Shown: positions 15,241-22,586 of the stretch, piece by piece
Numbering within the stretch: the first letter of the stretch is position 1
Layout of the letters: each line of letters starts with the position of its first letter
NCBI GenBank assembly: GCA_964613695.1
Contig: CAZTIR010000020.1
Coordinates: 1 to 25,056, forward strand
DNA from: Pyrolobus sp964613695
Lineage (GTDB): Archaea; Thermoproteota; Thermoprotei_A; Sulfolobales; Pyrodictiaceae
Reading direction: 5' to 3'
Length of the DNA stretch: 25,056 bases
The notes under the pieces: generated by a model
The model's input: the letters and a program-made list of their open reading frames with translations, nothing else
The model's database searches: none
Told to the model about the DNA's origin: nothing
Program-made: the position numbers and the translations under genes

Positions 15241-15600
15241 GTGACGATGCTGCTAGAGAGGCTCGCTGGCAGGGCGAGGAGGGGTAGGCTTGCTTTAAGA
15301 GCGGTGTTGTTCACGGTAGGGTACCTGCTCTCGCCGCTAACCTTCTGGAACGACGCCTTCGTGAACATACCCATAGCCTACGCCATAGCCTACCTAGCTA
15401 GCCTAGCCCTGGGCCCCGCAATGTTCCCCGTGGTCTTCCTAGCTGCTTACAACGCGACCAACATAATCGGTCTCCTGCTCATGCACATAGGCGCCAGGGG
15501 CGGTGTGAGCCTCCGCGCGAGAGACGTGGCTGAGATGATCGTAGCGTCTATACTCTACACGCTCCTGGTCACAACCGTGTTTAGGGCTCTCGGCGGCTAG
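15241..15600 (+). CDS. Small multi-span membrane protein, unrecognised
   Basis: This 119-aa protein has a basic N-terminus (RLAGRARRGRLALR), then three to four hydrophobic segments: AVLFTVGYLLSPL, NIPIAYAIAYLASLAL, AMFPVVFLAAYNATNIIGLLL and MIVASILYTLLVTTVF. The pattern suggests a compact inner-membrane protein with a positive-inside N-terminus. The start is GTG 15241 or ATG 15247; an AT-rich element (CTAATTACT near 15212) sits about 25-30 nt upstream and could also serve rpoD in the other direction. The last 4 bp overlap the end of the dehydrogenase gene on the opposite strand. I know no function for it. Confidence 0.6.
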   Translation: MTMLLERLAGRARRGRLALRAVLFTVGYLLSPLTFWNDAFVNIPIAYAIAYLASLALGPAMFPVVFLAAYNATNIIGLLLMHIGARGGVSLRARDVAEMIVASILYTLLVTTVFRALGG

Positions 15601-16637
15601 TCCTCGCCCAGGAGCCTCCTAGCCACGCGCACAACCTCCCCCGCGTACTCCATGGTCTTTGCGCTGCCTCCCAGGTCTGGCGTGAGTACCCTACCCTCCT
15701 CCACCACCCTGTACAACGCCTTCTCTAGAACCTCTCCGAGCCTCGCATACCTCTCCCCGAAGCCCCTCTCGGCCAGCCACCTTAGCATCAGTGAGGCCGC
15801 GTGGAGGGCTGCGGTCGGGTTGGCTATACCCCTCCCAGCGATATCCCTGGCCGTGCCGTGAACAGGCTCGAACATGGCGTGCTCGTCCCCGATATTGCCG
15901 GAGCCGAAGAGCCCCATGGTCCCCGCCACGCCGGCCGCGACGTCGCTGAGTATGTCGCCGTAGAGGTTCATAGTCACGACCACGTCTAGCCTCTCGGGGG
16001 TCTTCACGAGGTAGTAGCCCGCTGCATCGACTATGACGTCGTCCGCCTCTATCCTGCCCGCGTACTCCCTCGCGATCTCGTTGAAGACGCGGAGGTAGAG
16101 GCCGTCGGCAAGCTTCAAAATATTAGCCTTGTGTACTAGGGTGACCCTCCTCCTGCCCCAGGACTCTGCGAGCCTAAACGCGTAGCGTATAATGCGCTCG
16201 GCGGCTCTCCTCGTCGACACCTTAACCGCGAAGGCGGAGTCGTAGGTCTCCCACTCTATCTGAGAGTAGAGGCCCTCAGTGTTCTCGCGTACTATGACAA
16301 CGTCTATCCTAGGGTTTAGGGCTACGCGCGGGTAGGCGCGGAAGGGGCGGAGGTTAGCATAGAGGCCGAGCTCCTTACGGAGCATCACGTTTACGCTCCG
16401 GTAGCCGCTGGCCTTAGGGGTCTCGATAGGCCCCTTGAATATCGCGTCAACACTCCTAGCTAGGTCCAGGAGATCCTCCTGGTAGGGCCTGCCAGTCTTC
16501 CTGTAATAGTCCCAGCCCGCCTGAGCCTCTATAACATCCATGTCCACCCCGAGCTCCCTGAGAACATGGAGAGACGCCTCGACAACCTCCGGGCCGACGC
16601 CGTCACCGCGTATCACTAGGATGCGCGGCCTGGGCAA
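15597..16637 (-). CDS. NAD-type isocitrate/isopropylmalate dehydrogenase family enzyme, probably isocitrate dehydrogenase
   Basis: This 346-aa beta-decarboxylating dehydrogenase has the family signature NLYGDILSDVAAGVAGTMGL. The substrate loop reads GYRSVNVMLRKELGLYANLRP. The Ser and Asn of RSVN (S81, N83) match the isocitrate-binding Ser/Asn of isocitrate dehydrogenases rather than the Leu-rich loop of isopropylmalate dehydrogenases. The coenzyme loop HGTARDIAGRGIANPTA carries Asp-Ile where NAD enzymes have them, not the Lys-Tyr of NADP isocitrate dehydrogenase, so NAD is predicted. Homoisocitrate or isopropylmalate activity remains possible. The start is TTG 16637, backed by a GGGAGGGCGG purine tract upstream. 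It lies 36 bp after dph6, probably co-transcribed. Confidence 0.85.
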   Translation of the reverse strand: MPRPRILVIRGDGVGPEVVEASLHVLRELGVDMDVIEAQAGWDYYRKTGRPYQEDLLDLARSVDAIFKGPIETPKASGYRSVNVMLRKELGLYANLRPFRAYPRVALNPRIDVVIVRENTEGLYSQIEWETYDSAFAVKVSTRRAAERIIRYAFRLAESWGRRRVTLVHKANILKLADGLYLRVFNEIAREYAGRIEADDVIVDAAGYYLVKTPERLDVVVTMNLYGDILSDVAAGVAGTMGLFGSGNIGDEHAMFEPVHGTARDIAGRGIANPTAALHAASLMLRWLAERGFGERYARLGEVLEKALYRVVEEGRVLTPDLGGSAKTMEYAGEVVRVARRLLGED

Positions 16638-16673
16638 CTAGACCGCCCTCCCGTCGCTACACGCGCTCCCTCA

Positions 16674-17369
16674 CTATAGCCGCTTATCCACCAGCCTCGC
16701 AGAGGTTATCACGAACTGGTAGTGGTCGGGGCCTACCCGCTCAACCCTACCCTCAACCACCAGCCTCTTGCGGAAGAGGGGCGCGTCGAGAACAAGGGTC
16801 TCGGCCTCACCCCCCTCGAAGGCGGGGTTGAAGCCGTAGCGCCTACCCCTCTCTATAATCTCCTCCACCATCTCCCTCGTCACGGGCTTCCCGAGGAGGC
16901 TCGGGGGGAGTCCATACGCCTGGACGCTCGTGAGTATGAAGACGAAGCCATCCTCCACAAGCCACCTCATATACTCCTCCGGGTCCACGCCCCAGATGGG
17001 GGTTAGCACCTCGAGGCCGGCCTCGTAGGCTGCCAGCGCGAAGCGGAGCCTCTGGTAGTCGCTCGCCGTGGCACCCGCCGTCACAAGCCCGCAGCCGCAC
17101 TCCCGGCTAGCCTTCTCGAATGCGAGCCTCGTCTCAGAATACTCGTCCCCGCTCCCCACCGTGTGGTAGTAGACGGGTATCCCCATCGCCTCCGAGTGGA
17201 GCCTAACGAGCTCAACGTTAGGGTAGTGGAAGAGGAGGGAGTCCCACCCCCTCGCACGGAAGGTTATGAGGCAGGCGGGCTCGAAGCCGTGCAACACTGC
17301 CCAGTGGAGGGAGTAACAGCTATCCTTACCGCCAGTGTACATGGCGCAGAAGCGATGCTCCCGGCCCAA
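16674..17369 (-). CDS. dph6: Diphthine-ammonia ligase Dph6
   Basis: This 231-aa PP-loop ATPase performs the last step of diphthamide synthesis on elongation factor 2, amidating diphthine with ammonia and ATP. The PP-loop is MYTGGKDSCYS at the N-terminus. Later family blocks are AGATASDYQRLR, LTPIWGVDPEEYM and the hallmark GGEAETLVLDAPLFRKRL. Length is normal for archaeal Dph6 without the eukaryotic fusion domains. The frame starts at TTG 17369 (MGREHRFCAMYTGG). ATG 17342 would leave no room for the first beta strand, so the TTG is preferred. The isocitrate dehydrogenase-like gene follows. Confidence 0.9.
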   Translation of the reverse strand: MGREHRFCAMYTGGKDSCYSLHWAVLHGFEPACLITFRARGWDSLLFHYPNVELVRLHSEAMGIPVYYHTVGSGDEYSETRLAFEKASRECGCGLVTAGATASDYQRLRFALAAYEAGLEVLTPIWGVDPEEYMRWLVEDGFVFILTSVQAYGLPPSLLGKPVTREMVEEIIERGRRYGFNPAFEGGEAETLVLDAPLFRKRLVVEGRVERVGPDHYQFVITSARLVDKRL

Positions 17370-17474
17370 GACCCGACCCCGGCGAGTTGTGCACCCGAGA
17401 TCGGACCCGGCGCCATATCACCCCAGGCGGGGTTCATCCCGTCCGCCGGGCCACCACCCCCCGCACGCTTCTAC

Positions 17475-17494
17475 ACCAGGCTAAACCAGGCTAA
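17475..17494. repeat. Perfect tandem 10-bp repeat in the UPF0282 promoter region
   Basis: ACCAGGCTAA occurs twice with no spacer (17475-17484 and 17485-17494), directly ahead of the AT-rich TAATAAAC and the GTG at 17501. It could be a regulator site or duplicated promoter element, or chance. Confidence 0.5.
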
Positions 17495-17500
17495 TAAACG

Positions 17501-17514
17501 GTGGCATCTGCCAC
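17501..17514. repeat. Perfect inverted repeat over the UPF0282 start codon
   Basis: GTGGCA-TC-TGCCAC: two 6-bp arms with a 2-bp spacer, the first arm containing the proposed GTG start. The spacing would suit a dimeric DNA-binding protein; as RNA the 2-nt loop is too small for a full hairpin. Directly upstream lies the tandem repeat at 17475-17494. Confidence 0.45.
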
Positions 17515-18604
17515 GGAGGCGCCCGTCAGGGTCTACGAGGGTCGTGGTCTAAGTGTTGAGGTGCTATGGGCTGATAGCCTTGGAGCCAAGAGCTTCTCCC
17601 ACCTAGTCGAGTGTGGCGGCGTTAGCATCGTGATCGATCCGGGCGCGGCGGCGATGCACCCGAGCTACCCGGCGAGCAGCGAGGAGAAGCGCGCGTTAAG
17701 GAGGAAGGCCCTCGAGGTTATAGGAGATGCTCTTGCGAGAGCAAAGCTTGTCGTAATCACGCACTATCATTACGACCATTATGTGAGGCCCTGGGACCCG
17801 GACTATAGGGGGCCGGAGCCCTACACCGAGAAACTAGTGTACATGAAGAACCCCAACGCCTTCATAAACGAGAGCCAGAGGGAGAGAGCCGAGGAGCTCC
17901 TAGAGAGGCTCCTCGAGGCTAAGGGGTGTAAGCTTAGCGACCATACCCTACCGCCTCGCGAGGTAGAGGTACCCGACTACGAGCAGCTCTACCCCCAGGC
18001 GGCGCGCGCCAACAAAGAGGAGAGGTTGAGGGCTGGTAGGGAGTGGCTACGCAGGCTAACGGCCAAGTGGTCGGCTTGGCCGGTTATAGCGGAGAGGATA
18101 GAGTGCAACGGGTTGCACCTACACCTTCTCGACGAGGGCGTAGTAGAGCACGGGCCTGTGCGTGTGAAGCTTCTCGGCCCCCACTTCCACGGGGACATCT
18201 ACGAGCGCACGGGCTGGGTTGTGCCGCTTCTCGTGGAGGCCTGTGGCAAGCGCATACTCTACACGAGTGACCTCATGGGTCCCTTGCTGGAGGACTACGT
18301 GGATGAACTGATAGGGCTTAAACCAGACGTGGTTCTAGCTGATGGCCCCGCGACCTACCTACCCCCGCGTATGTACCCCCGGAGGAACATCGAGAGAGCA
18401 TGTAGGAACATGATACGCTTCCTGAGGGAGGCCTCCCCCGAGGTTGTAGTGTGGGATCATCACTTACCGAGAGAGCCCAGGTGGAGGGAAAAGGTCGCTA
18501 TAGTCTTCCGCGAGGCGGAGAGGCTTGGAGTGCGGTTAGAGACTGTGGCGGGTTTAGTGGGCTTACAGACGCACGTCGAGCAAGCGGCCCGCAAGCGGGT
18601 CTAA
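17501..18604 (+). CDS. UPF0282-type metallo-beta-lactamase-fold hydrolase
   Basis: This 367-aa protein resembles the archaeal UPF0282 family of metallo-beta-lactamase fold. The fold opens with VLWADSLGAKSFSHLVECG and SIVIDPGAA. The metal site THYHYDHYVRP is the HxHxDH motif. Further ligands are likely in GPHFHGD, YTSDLMGP (Asp) and VWDHHLPRE (His). The enzyme is probably cytosolic; its substrate is unknown. The GTG start at 17501 gives about 16 residues before the part that homologues begin with; a downstream GTG at 17561 is too far in. The start overlaps a perfect inverted repeat (17501-17514). Confidence 0.82.
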   Translation: MASATEAPVRVYEGRGLSVEVLWADSLGAKSFSHLVECGGVSIVIDPGAAAMHPSYPASSEEKRALRRKALEVIGDALARAKLVVITHYHYDHYVRPWDPDYRGPEPYTEKLVYMKNPNAFINESQRERAEELLERLLEAKGCKLSDHTLPPREVEVPDYEQLYPQAARANKEERLRAGREWLRRLTAKWSAWPVIAERIECNGLHLHLLDEGVVEHGPVRVKLLGPHFHGDIYERTGWVVPLLVEACGKRILYTSDLMGPLLEDYVDELIGLKPDVVLADGPATYLPPRMYPRRNIERACRNMIRFLREASPEVVVWDHHLPREPRWREKVAIVFREAERLGVRLETVAGLVGLQTHVEQAARKRV

Positions 18605-18694
18605 TTTTAAGCATTGCTACGTCTAGTACGGCTGTTTGTCGCACGCCATAGCCGATATCTGGTTGAAGCTGCGTCTAGGCGCAGGGTAGACGAT

Positions 18695-19096
18695 ATGGAG
18701 CACGTCTTGAAGGTTGTGAAACGAGAGGACCTTGAAAAGATAGTTAAGTCGAGCGAGTTTGTGCTTGTTGCGTTCACCGGTATTACTTGCCCGGCTTGTC
18801 AGTTGTATCGCCCCGTTCTAGAGGAGCTTGGTAAACGAGTGAACCCCCTCATCCGCGTAGTGGAGTACATCGTCGATTACGACCCTGACCCGGCGCTCGA
18901 GCTGGGTATTCTAGGGACGCCTACGACAGTGGTATATGTCCGAGGCGAGCCCCGCGAGGGTTTCACGGGTGCTGTAGACCTTCCAGACCTTGTCGAATTC
19001 CTGGCGGATGTCGCTAAGCGCTACAGCATGCCTCATATCGCGAGATACCTCGACTCGGTTAGGAGGAGTGTCGAGCCCATACTCGGCTTATGGTGA
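18695..19096 (+). CDS. Thioredoxin-like protein with CPAC active site
   Basis: This protein of about 133 aa has a thioredoxin fold. It reads FVLVAFTGITCPACQLYRPVLEEL, with a CPAC redox motif in place of the usual WCGPC, then LGILGTPTTVVYVRGE carrying the cis-proline (GTPT), then a final helix. Both active cysteines are present, so dithiol/disulfide exchange is expected. No signal peptide is seen from ATG 18695, so it should be cytosolic. The open frame extends upstream to TTG 18614, but that extension is Arg-rich and overlaps the AT-rich promoter-like AATTTTAAGC at 18603. ATG 18695 matches where the fold begins. A small hairpin (CTGCG/CGCAG, 18669-18684) lies in the short leader. Its partner protein is unknown. 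Confidence 0.82.
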   Translation: MEHVLKVVKREDLEKIVKSSEFVLVAFTGITCPACQLYRPVLEELGKRVNPLIRVVEYIVDYDPDPALELGILGTPTTVVYVRGEPREGFTGAVDLPDLVEFLADVAKRYSMPHIARYLDSVRRSVEPILGLW

Positions 19097-19097
19097 G

Positions 19098-19107
19098 GGT
19101 TTAAACT
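19098..19107 (+). promoter_or_regulatory. TATA-like box ahead of the 130-aa hypothetical
   Basis: GGTTTAAACT directly after the thioredoxin stop, centred about 38 nt before ATG 19141. It is the only AT-rich stretch in this gap and supports ATG 19141 over the upstream TTG 19120. Confidence 0.4.
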
Positions 19108-19140
19108 CTGTCACGGGTTTTGCGGCGTGGGGCGTGGGGT

Positions 19141-19533
19141 ATGGAGGGTGGCGTGGCTGTGCGCGATGCTGTGGGTCTGGCTGCTAGCCTCATGAGTGAA
19201 GCCTCGAGCAACGGGTTGGAGAAGATATACGAGATCGACAAGAGGTTTTGGAGCAGGTTCTTCGACTATGCGTTGAGGGGCTACGGTGTCTTCAGGTTCA
19301 GTGGAGATGGGTTCGAGGTTATTGTGGCGAGGTACGGCTTCCCCTGGGGCTATCTACGCGCGAAGGTTTTCGACTGCTATATCGAGGGTATCCTCCGCTT
19401 CCGCCAGAAGAAGGTGCTCTTCAAGCCTATGCGCATGGAGGGCGACTGCCGCCTCTACAGCGCGCAGGCCGACGCCCTGGGCGCGTTGAGGGGAGGCGTC
19501 TCCGCCAAGGACCCCGAGGAGGTGGAGTGGTAA
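19141..19533 (+). CDS. Conserved-looking hypothetical protein, 130 aa
   Basis: This is an unrecognised soluble protein of about 130 aa starting at ATG 19141 (MEGGVAVRDAVGLAASLM). It has an N-terminal helix, then a segment rich in Phe, Tyr and Arg (DKRFWSRFFDYALRGYGVFR, VIVARYGFPWGYLRAKVFD, ILRFRQKKVLFKP). There are two Cys (VFDCYIE, EGDCRLYS), with no CxxC motif and no membrane helix. The aromatic/basic pattern suggests a compact alpha/beta fold, perhaps nucleic-acid or ligand binding, but this is only impression. It lies between the thioredoxin-like gene and a transporter gene, with a TATA-like box of its own. Coding status rests on low stop density, the box and the neat fit between neighbours. 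Confidence 0.6.
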   Translation: MEGGVAVRDAVGLAASLMSEASSNGLEKIYEIDKRFWSRFFDYALRGYGVFRFSGDGFEVIVARYGFPWGYLRAKVFDCYIEGILRFRQKKVLFKPMRMEGDCRLYSAQADALGALRGGVSAKDPEEVEW

Positions 19534-19558
19534 CCTGCTCACAGTCAAGCAGCTGCTC

Positions 19559-20845
19559 GTGGTTGCTAGCCTCGCGGCTCTATTCCTAGGCTCTGCTCTC
19601 ATAGGCGAGGGTCGCCGTGTAGCAGGTTTCACGCTGAGGAGGCACCACCTGGCACTAATCCTCGCAGCCGTGTTGGTCGCCGCCGGCTGCCTACCGCCCT
19701 CCAGGATACTAGGCTACCTGGAGCCCGACGTGCTGGGCCTCGTGTACCTCATGAGCATAGTGACGGGTTACATGGAGGTCTCCGGCCTCGCGGATCTCGT
19801 AGCCTCTAGGGTCTCGAGGCTCAGCGGGAGGAGGGCGGTATTCTCCATAATAATGGCGGCTGGGGCTCTAAGCCTAATACTCGAGAACGTTAGCGTAGTC
19901 TACCTGTTCGCCCCCCTAGCCCTCCGTGTCGCGGAGGCGCTCGGAGTGGATCCCGTCGTAACTGTGGTTGGGGCGGCGTTGGCCTCCGAGATGTCCGGCT
20001 CGGCCACCATGATAGGCGATCCCCCCGCCATAATCACGGCCGGCTTCCTCAACCTGAACTTCATGGACTTCATAGTGTATCGTGGTAGGCCCTCGATGTT
20101 CTTCTACACCGTGGCCGCCATGCTCGTAGCCTCTACGCTCATAACGCTCGCGTACGTGAGGGGCGCTGAGCGCCGGGCGGGTGGAGGCGGCGTTCTCGAG
20201 GCTAGCGTGGACAAGGTGTTCCTGGCCGAGGTTCTCTTCTTCGTCTCCGTGAAGATAGTGCTTCTCAGCCTGAGGGATAGCATCAACATACCGCTCACTC
20301 TGGCCGCGCTAACGGCGGTGGCGGGCATAACGTGCACCAGGCTACTACTCCACCGTGACGCGAGGAGCGTTAGAGAGGCGCTGGCGAGGCACGATATCGA
20401 GACGCCCCTGTTCCTAGCGGGCGTCTTCATAATCTCGGGGGCTTTTGTAGAGACCGGTCTAGCGTCGAGGGTAGCCAACCTACTCTTGTGGATCTCGCGG
20501 GGAGATCCTCTACGCCTCTCCCTACTCCTAGTGGCAGTGTCGATGCTCGCCTCGGCCGTGATATACAACACCCCCTACGTGGCCGCCATGCTCCCAGTGG
20601 TGGTTGAGCTCGCTCACCGCCTTGGAATAGACCCGGTGGTGCTGGCATGGGCTCTGCTCATAGGAGCGACCCTAGGCGGCACGCTCACCTACATAGGCGC
20701 CATGGCTAACTATGCTGCAGTCCGCTACCTAGAGTCCCGCGGATACCCCGTAGGCTTCAAACGCTTCGCGAAAGTCTCGGTACCCTTCACGCTGGTGAGT
20801 GTGGTGGTGGGGACGGGCCTATACCTCCTATCCTACCACCCGTGA
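19559..20845 (+). CDS. Ion transporter superfamily permease (ArsB/NhaD/SLC13-like)
   Basis: This 428-aa polytopic membrane protein has about eleven hydrophobic segments. Two family-type helical-hairpin motifs lie in inverted halves: SATMIGDPPAIITAG in the first half and GATLGGTLTYIGAMANY in the second. These correspond to the GDPPN and GGNLTxIGA motifs of ArsB, NhaD and related anion or Na+/H+ carriers. Here the Asn after GDPP is Ala and the second motif reads GTLT, so the substrate may differ from arsenite or sodium. No ArsR or ArsA gene is nearby, which argues against a dedicated arsenic operon. The GTG start at 19559 sits 25 bp after the hypothetical gene; the hydrophobic frame begins slightly upstream (LTVKQLLVVASLAAL), so the start may be a little earlier. 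Substrate unknown. Confidence 0.82.
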   Translation: MVASLAALFLGSALIGEGRRVAGFTLRRHHLALILAAVLVAAGCLPPSRILGYLEPDVLGLVYLMSIVTGYMEVSGLADLVASRVSRLSGRRAVFSIIMAAGALSLILENVSVVYLFAPLALRVAEALGVDPVVTVVGAALASEMSGSATMIGDPPAIITAGFLNLNFMDFIVYRGRPSMFFYTVAAMLVASTLITLAYVRGAERRAGGGGVLEASVDKVFLAEVLFFVSVKIVLLSLRDSINIPLTLAALTAVAGITCTRLLLHRDARSVREALARHDIETPLFLAGVFIISGAFVETGLASRVANLLLWISRGDPLRLSLLLVAVSMLASAVIYNTPYVAAMLPVVVELAHRLGIDPVVLAWALLIGATLGGTLTYIGAMANYAAVRYLESRGYPVGFKRFAKVSVPFTLVSVVVGTGLYLLSYHP

Positions 20846-20881
20846 CGAGGAGTGGCTCGGCACGGCTCTTCCGTCAGCATC

Positions 20882-20907
20882 CCCGCGGCTCAGCGTGGGG
20901 CCGCGGG
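20882..20907. repeat. GC-rich hairpin in the leader region of the livK-like gene
   Basis: CCCGCGGC (20882-20889) and GCCGCGGG (20900-20907) form a perfect 8-bp stem with a 10-nt loop, 36 bp after the transporter stop. No T-run follows. It may mark the transporter 3' end or a structured RNA. Confidence 0.45.
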
Positions 20908-20960
20908 CTTCTATCGTCGCAGGCGATCCTCACCGCCAGTGTACCGGGGGGCGCTGCTAG

Positions 20961-21002
20961 GGGTTTCAACCTTGCGTATTATCCCGGGTTCGTGTCAAAC
21001 CC
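20961..21002. repeat. Second inverted repeat just before the livK-like promoter
   Basis: GGGTTT at 20961-20966 pairs with AAACCC at 20997-21002; inside, CAAC (20967-20970) can partly pair with GGTT near 20987. It ends about 12 nt before the AT-rich promoter element. As DNA it could be an operator; as RNA it would lie upstream of the transcript. Confidence 0.35.
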
Positions 21003-21013
21003 TGCACGGAGAA

Positions 21014-21030
21014 CATTATAATCTTAAAAC
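21014..21030 (+). promoter_or_regulatory. Promoter of the livK-like gene (TATA-like element)
   Basis: The AT-rich CATTATAATCTTAAAAC stands out in GC-rich surroundings. TTAAAA (21024-21029) is centred about 30 nt before ATG 21056. This predicts a leaderless or very short-leader transcript and excludes the long upstream reading frame to 20852 as coding. Confidence 0.65.
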
Positions 21031-21055
21031 CAGTGGGTTGCACTGTGAGACCTGG

Positions 21056-22507
21056 ATGGTGACGATGAGAGGTCTTGCCCTCCTAATGCTACTAGCACTG
21101 TTTGCCTCGCTCTTTGCGGTGCACGCGGCGGCGCAGGAGAAGAACGTGATTGTGATAGGGCTTACGAAGTCTAGCGGCAAGTTCGAGCGAGAGTCTACGA
21201 TGCAGCTGCGCGGAATCCTCCTGTGGGCCAAGTGGGTTAACGAGACCGGCGGGATAAAGGTCGGCGGCAAGACGTACTACGTGAGGATAGTCTACTATGA
21301 CGACCAGTCGCGGAAGGATCTAGTGCAGCAGCTCTACGAGAAGCTGATAACCCAGGATAAGGTCGACTTCCTCATAAGCCCGTATAGCAGCGGTCTCTCG
21401 ATGGCAGCTGTCCCCATCGCGGAGAAGTACGGCGTGCCGATAATAGTGGTTGGCGCTGCAAGCGACGCGATATTCACGAAGCTTAAGCCTAGGTGCGCCT
21501 TCCAGATATACACGCCCGCCTCCAAATACCTCACCTCGAGCCTAGACCTTGTGAAGAAGTACCTGCCGAACGCCAAGGTCTACATACTCTACGAGGATAG
21601 CCCCTTCGCCGCGGTCGCGGCCGAGGCGGCGAAGAAGTACGCGGAGCAGCTGGGCTTGAAGGTGGTAGGCTTCGAGAAGTACCCGAGAGACGTCAAGGAC
21701 TTCACAGCGGTGCTTGAGCGTGTACGCGCCAGCGGCGCTACAGTATTGATAGGAGGCGGTCACTATAGGGACGGTCTCCTGCTGGCAAAGCAGATTAGAG
21801 AGCTGGGTCTCGACGACCAACTCAAGTTCGTCTCGCTACTTGTTGCGGTAGACCTGCCATCCTTCTACACGGACCTGGGCGACTATGCCAACGGCTTCGC
21901 TGGCCCAAGCCAGTGGGAGCCGCAGGTGAGGTACACGCCGGAGCTGGCCAAGAAGCTGGGCATAGAGTGGATAGGCCCCACCTCCGACGAGTTCGTGAAG
22001 ATGTTTAGACAAGAGTATGGCGTAGACCCCGACTACCACGCCGCGGGCGGCTTCGCCGCTGGCCTCTTCCTACAAGCCGCTATCGAGGCCGCCGGGAGTA
22101 TAGATAGGCAGGCGGTGTGCCAGGCCGCCAAACACCTCCACATAATGACGTTCTTCGGCGAGCTCAAGGTCAACCCCGAGAATGGCCTCCAGGAGGCTCA
22201 CAAGATGGTTGTGGTCCAGTGGCAGAAGGGCGAGAAGAAGATAATATGGCCGGAGAGCGTTGCAAACGCGAAGCCTATAACGCTGAAGGGGGCGCCACTA
22301 GCCCCAGCCGCTACGACAACAGCTACTGCCACGGCCACGCCGTCTGTTACGCCGGCTACGGCTGGCGGGATGGCGGCAACTACTCAGGGTGGTGCTGGTG
22401 GTAAGGCGGCGGGTGGCGGAGGCATGAACATAGGGCTTGTTATCGGCGTGATAGTCGCTGTGATAGTGATCGGCTTCATAGCCTGGTATCTGAAGGCTAG
22501 GGAGTAG
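21056..22507 (+). CDS. livK: ABC transporter substrate-binding protein, branched-chain amino acid type (LivK-like), membrane anchored
   Basis: This protein of about 483 aa is the extracytoplasmic receptor of an ABC importer. A signal sequence at the N-terminus (MRGLALLMLLALFASLFAV, then HAAAQ) precedes a type I periplasmic-binding fold of the Leu/Ile/Val class: VIVIGLTKSSGKF, LRGILLWAKWVNETGGI, YYDDQSRKD, DFLISPYSS and AVPIAEKYGVPIIVVGAAS. The fold ends near residue 410. An Ala/Thr/Gly-rich linker (TTTATATATPSVTPAT) then leads to one C-terminal membrane helix (IGLVIGVIVAVIVIGFIAWYL), the usual way archaea tether binding proteins. The start is ATG 21056 (or 21065), set by the TATA-like element about 30 nt upstream. 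The ligand may be amino acids, amides or other small solutes. A livH permease gene follows after 79 bp. Confidence 0.9.
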   Translation: MVTMRGLALLMLLALFASLFAVHAAAQEKNVIVIGLTKSSGKFERESTMQLRGILLWAKWVNETGGIKVGGKTYYVRIVYYDDQSRKDLVQQLYEKLITQDKVDFLISPYSSGLSMAAVPIAEKYGVPIIVVGAASDAIFTKLKPRCAFQIYTPASKYLTSSLDLVKKYLPNAKVYILYEDSPFAAVAAEAAKKYAEQLGLKVVGFEKYPRDVKDFTAVLERVRASGATVLIGGGHYRDGLLLAKQIRELGLDDQLKFVSLLVAVDLPSFYTDLGDYANGFAGPSQWEPQVRYTPELAKKLGIEWIGPTSDEFVKMFRQEYGVDPDYHAAGGFAAGLFLQAAIEAAGSIDRQAVCQAAKHLHIMTFFGELKVNPENGLQEAHKMVVVQWQKGEKKIIWPESVANAKPITLKGAPLAPAATTTATATATPSVTPATAGGMAATTQGGAGGKAAGGGGMNIGLVIGVIVAVIVIGFIAWYLKARE

Positions 22508-22510
22508 AGT

Positions 22511-22551
22511 GGCGCTGGCTCCGCCGTAGAATCCTCCCACTATTCTTTTTC
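22511..22551 (+). terminator. Possible terminator after the livK-like gene
   Basis: A weak hairpin (GGCG 22511-22514 with CGCC 22522-22525) is followed by the T-rich TATTCTTTTT at 22541-22550, in the gap before livH. It could end or attenuate the livK transcript, leaving more binding protein than permease. Confidence 0.4.
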
Positions 22552-22586
22552 TCCTGCCTCTCGGTGAGTGAGCCCCGGGTGCATGG

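Noticed and set aside
20955..21010. Possible tRNA or tRNA fragment near GGGTTCGTGTC
   Set aside because: The arms do not form a cloverleaf; the sequence is better read as an inverted repeat before a promoter.
20852..21055. N-terminal extension of the livK-like reading frame
   Set aside because: The 68 residues are Arg/Ser-rich with no fold and lie upstream of a strong TATA-like element; the signal peptide begins only after ATG 21056.
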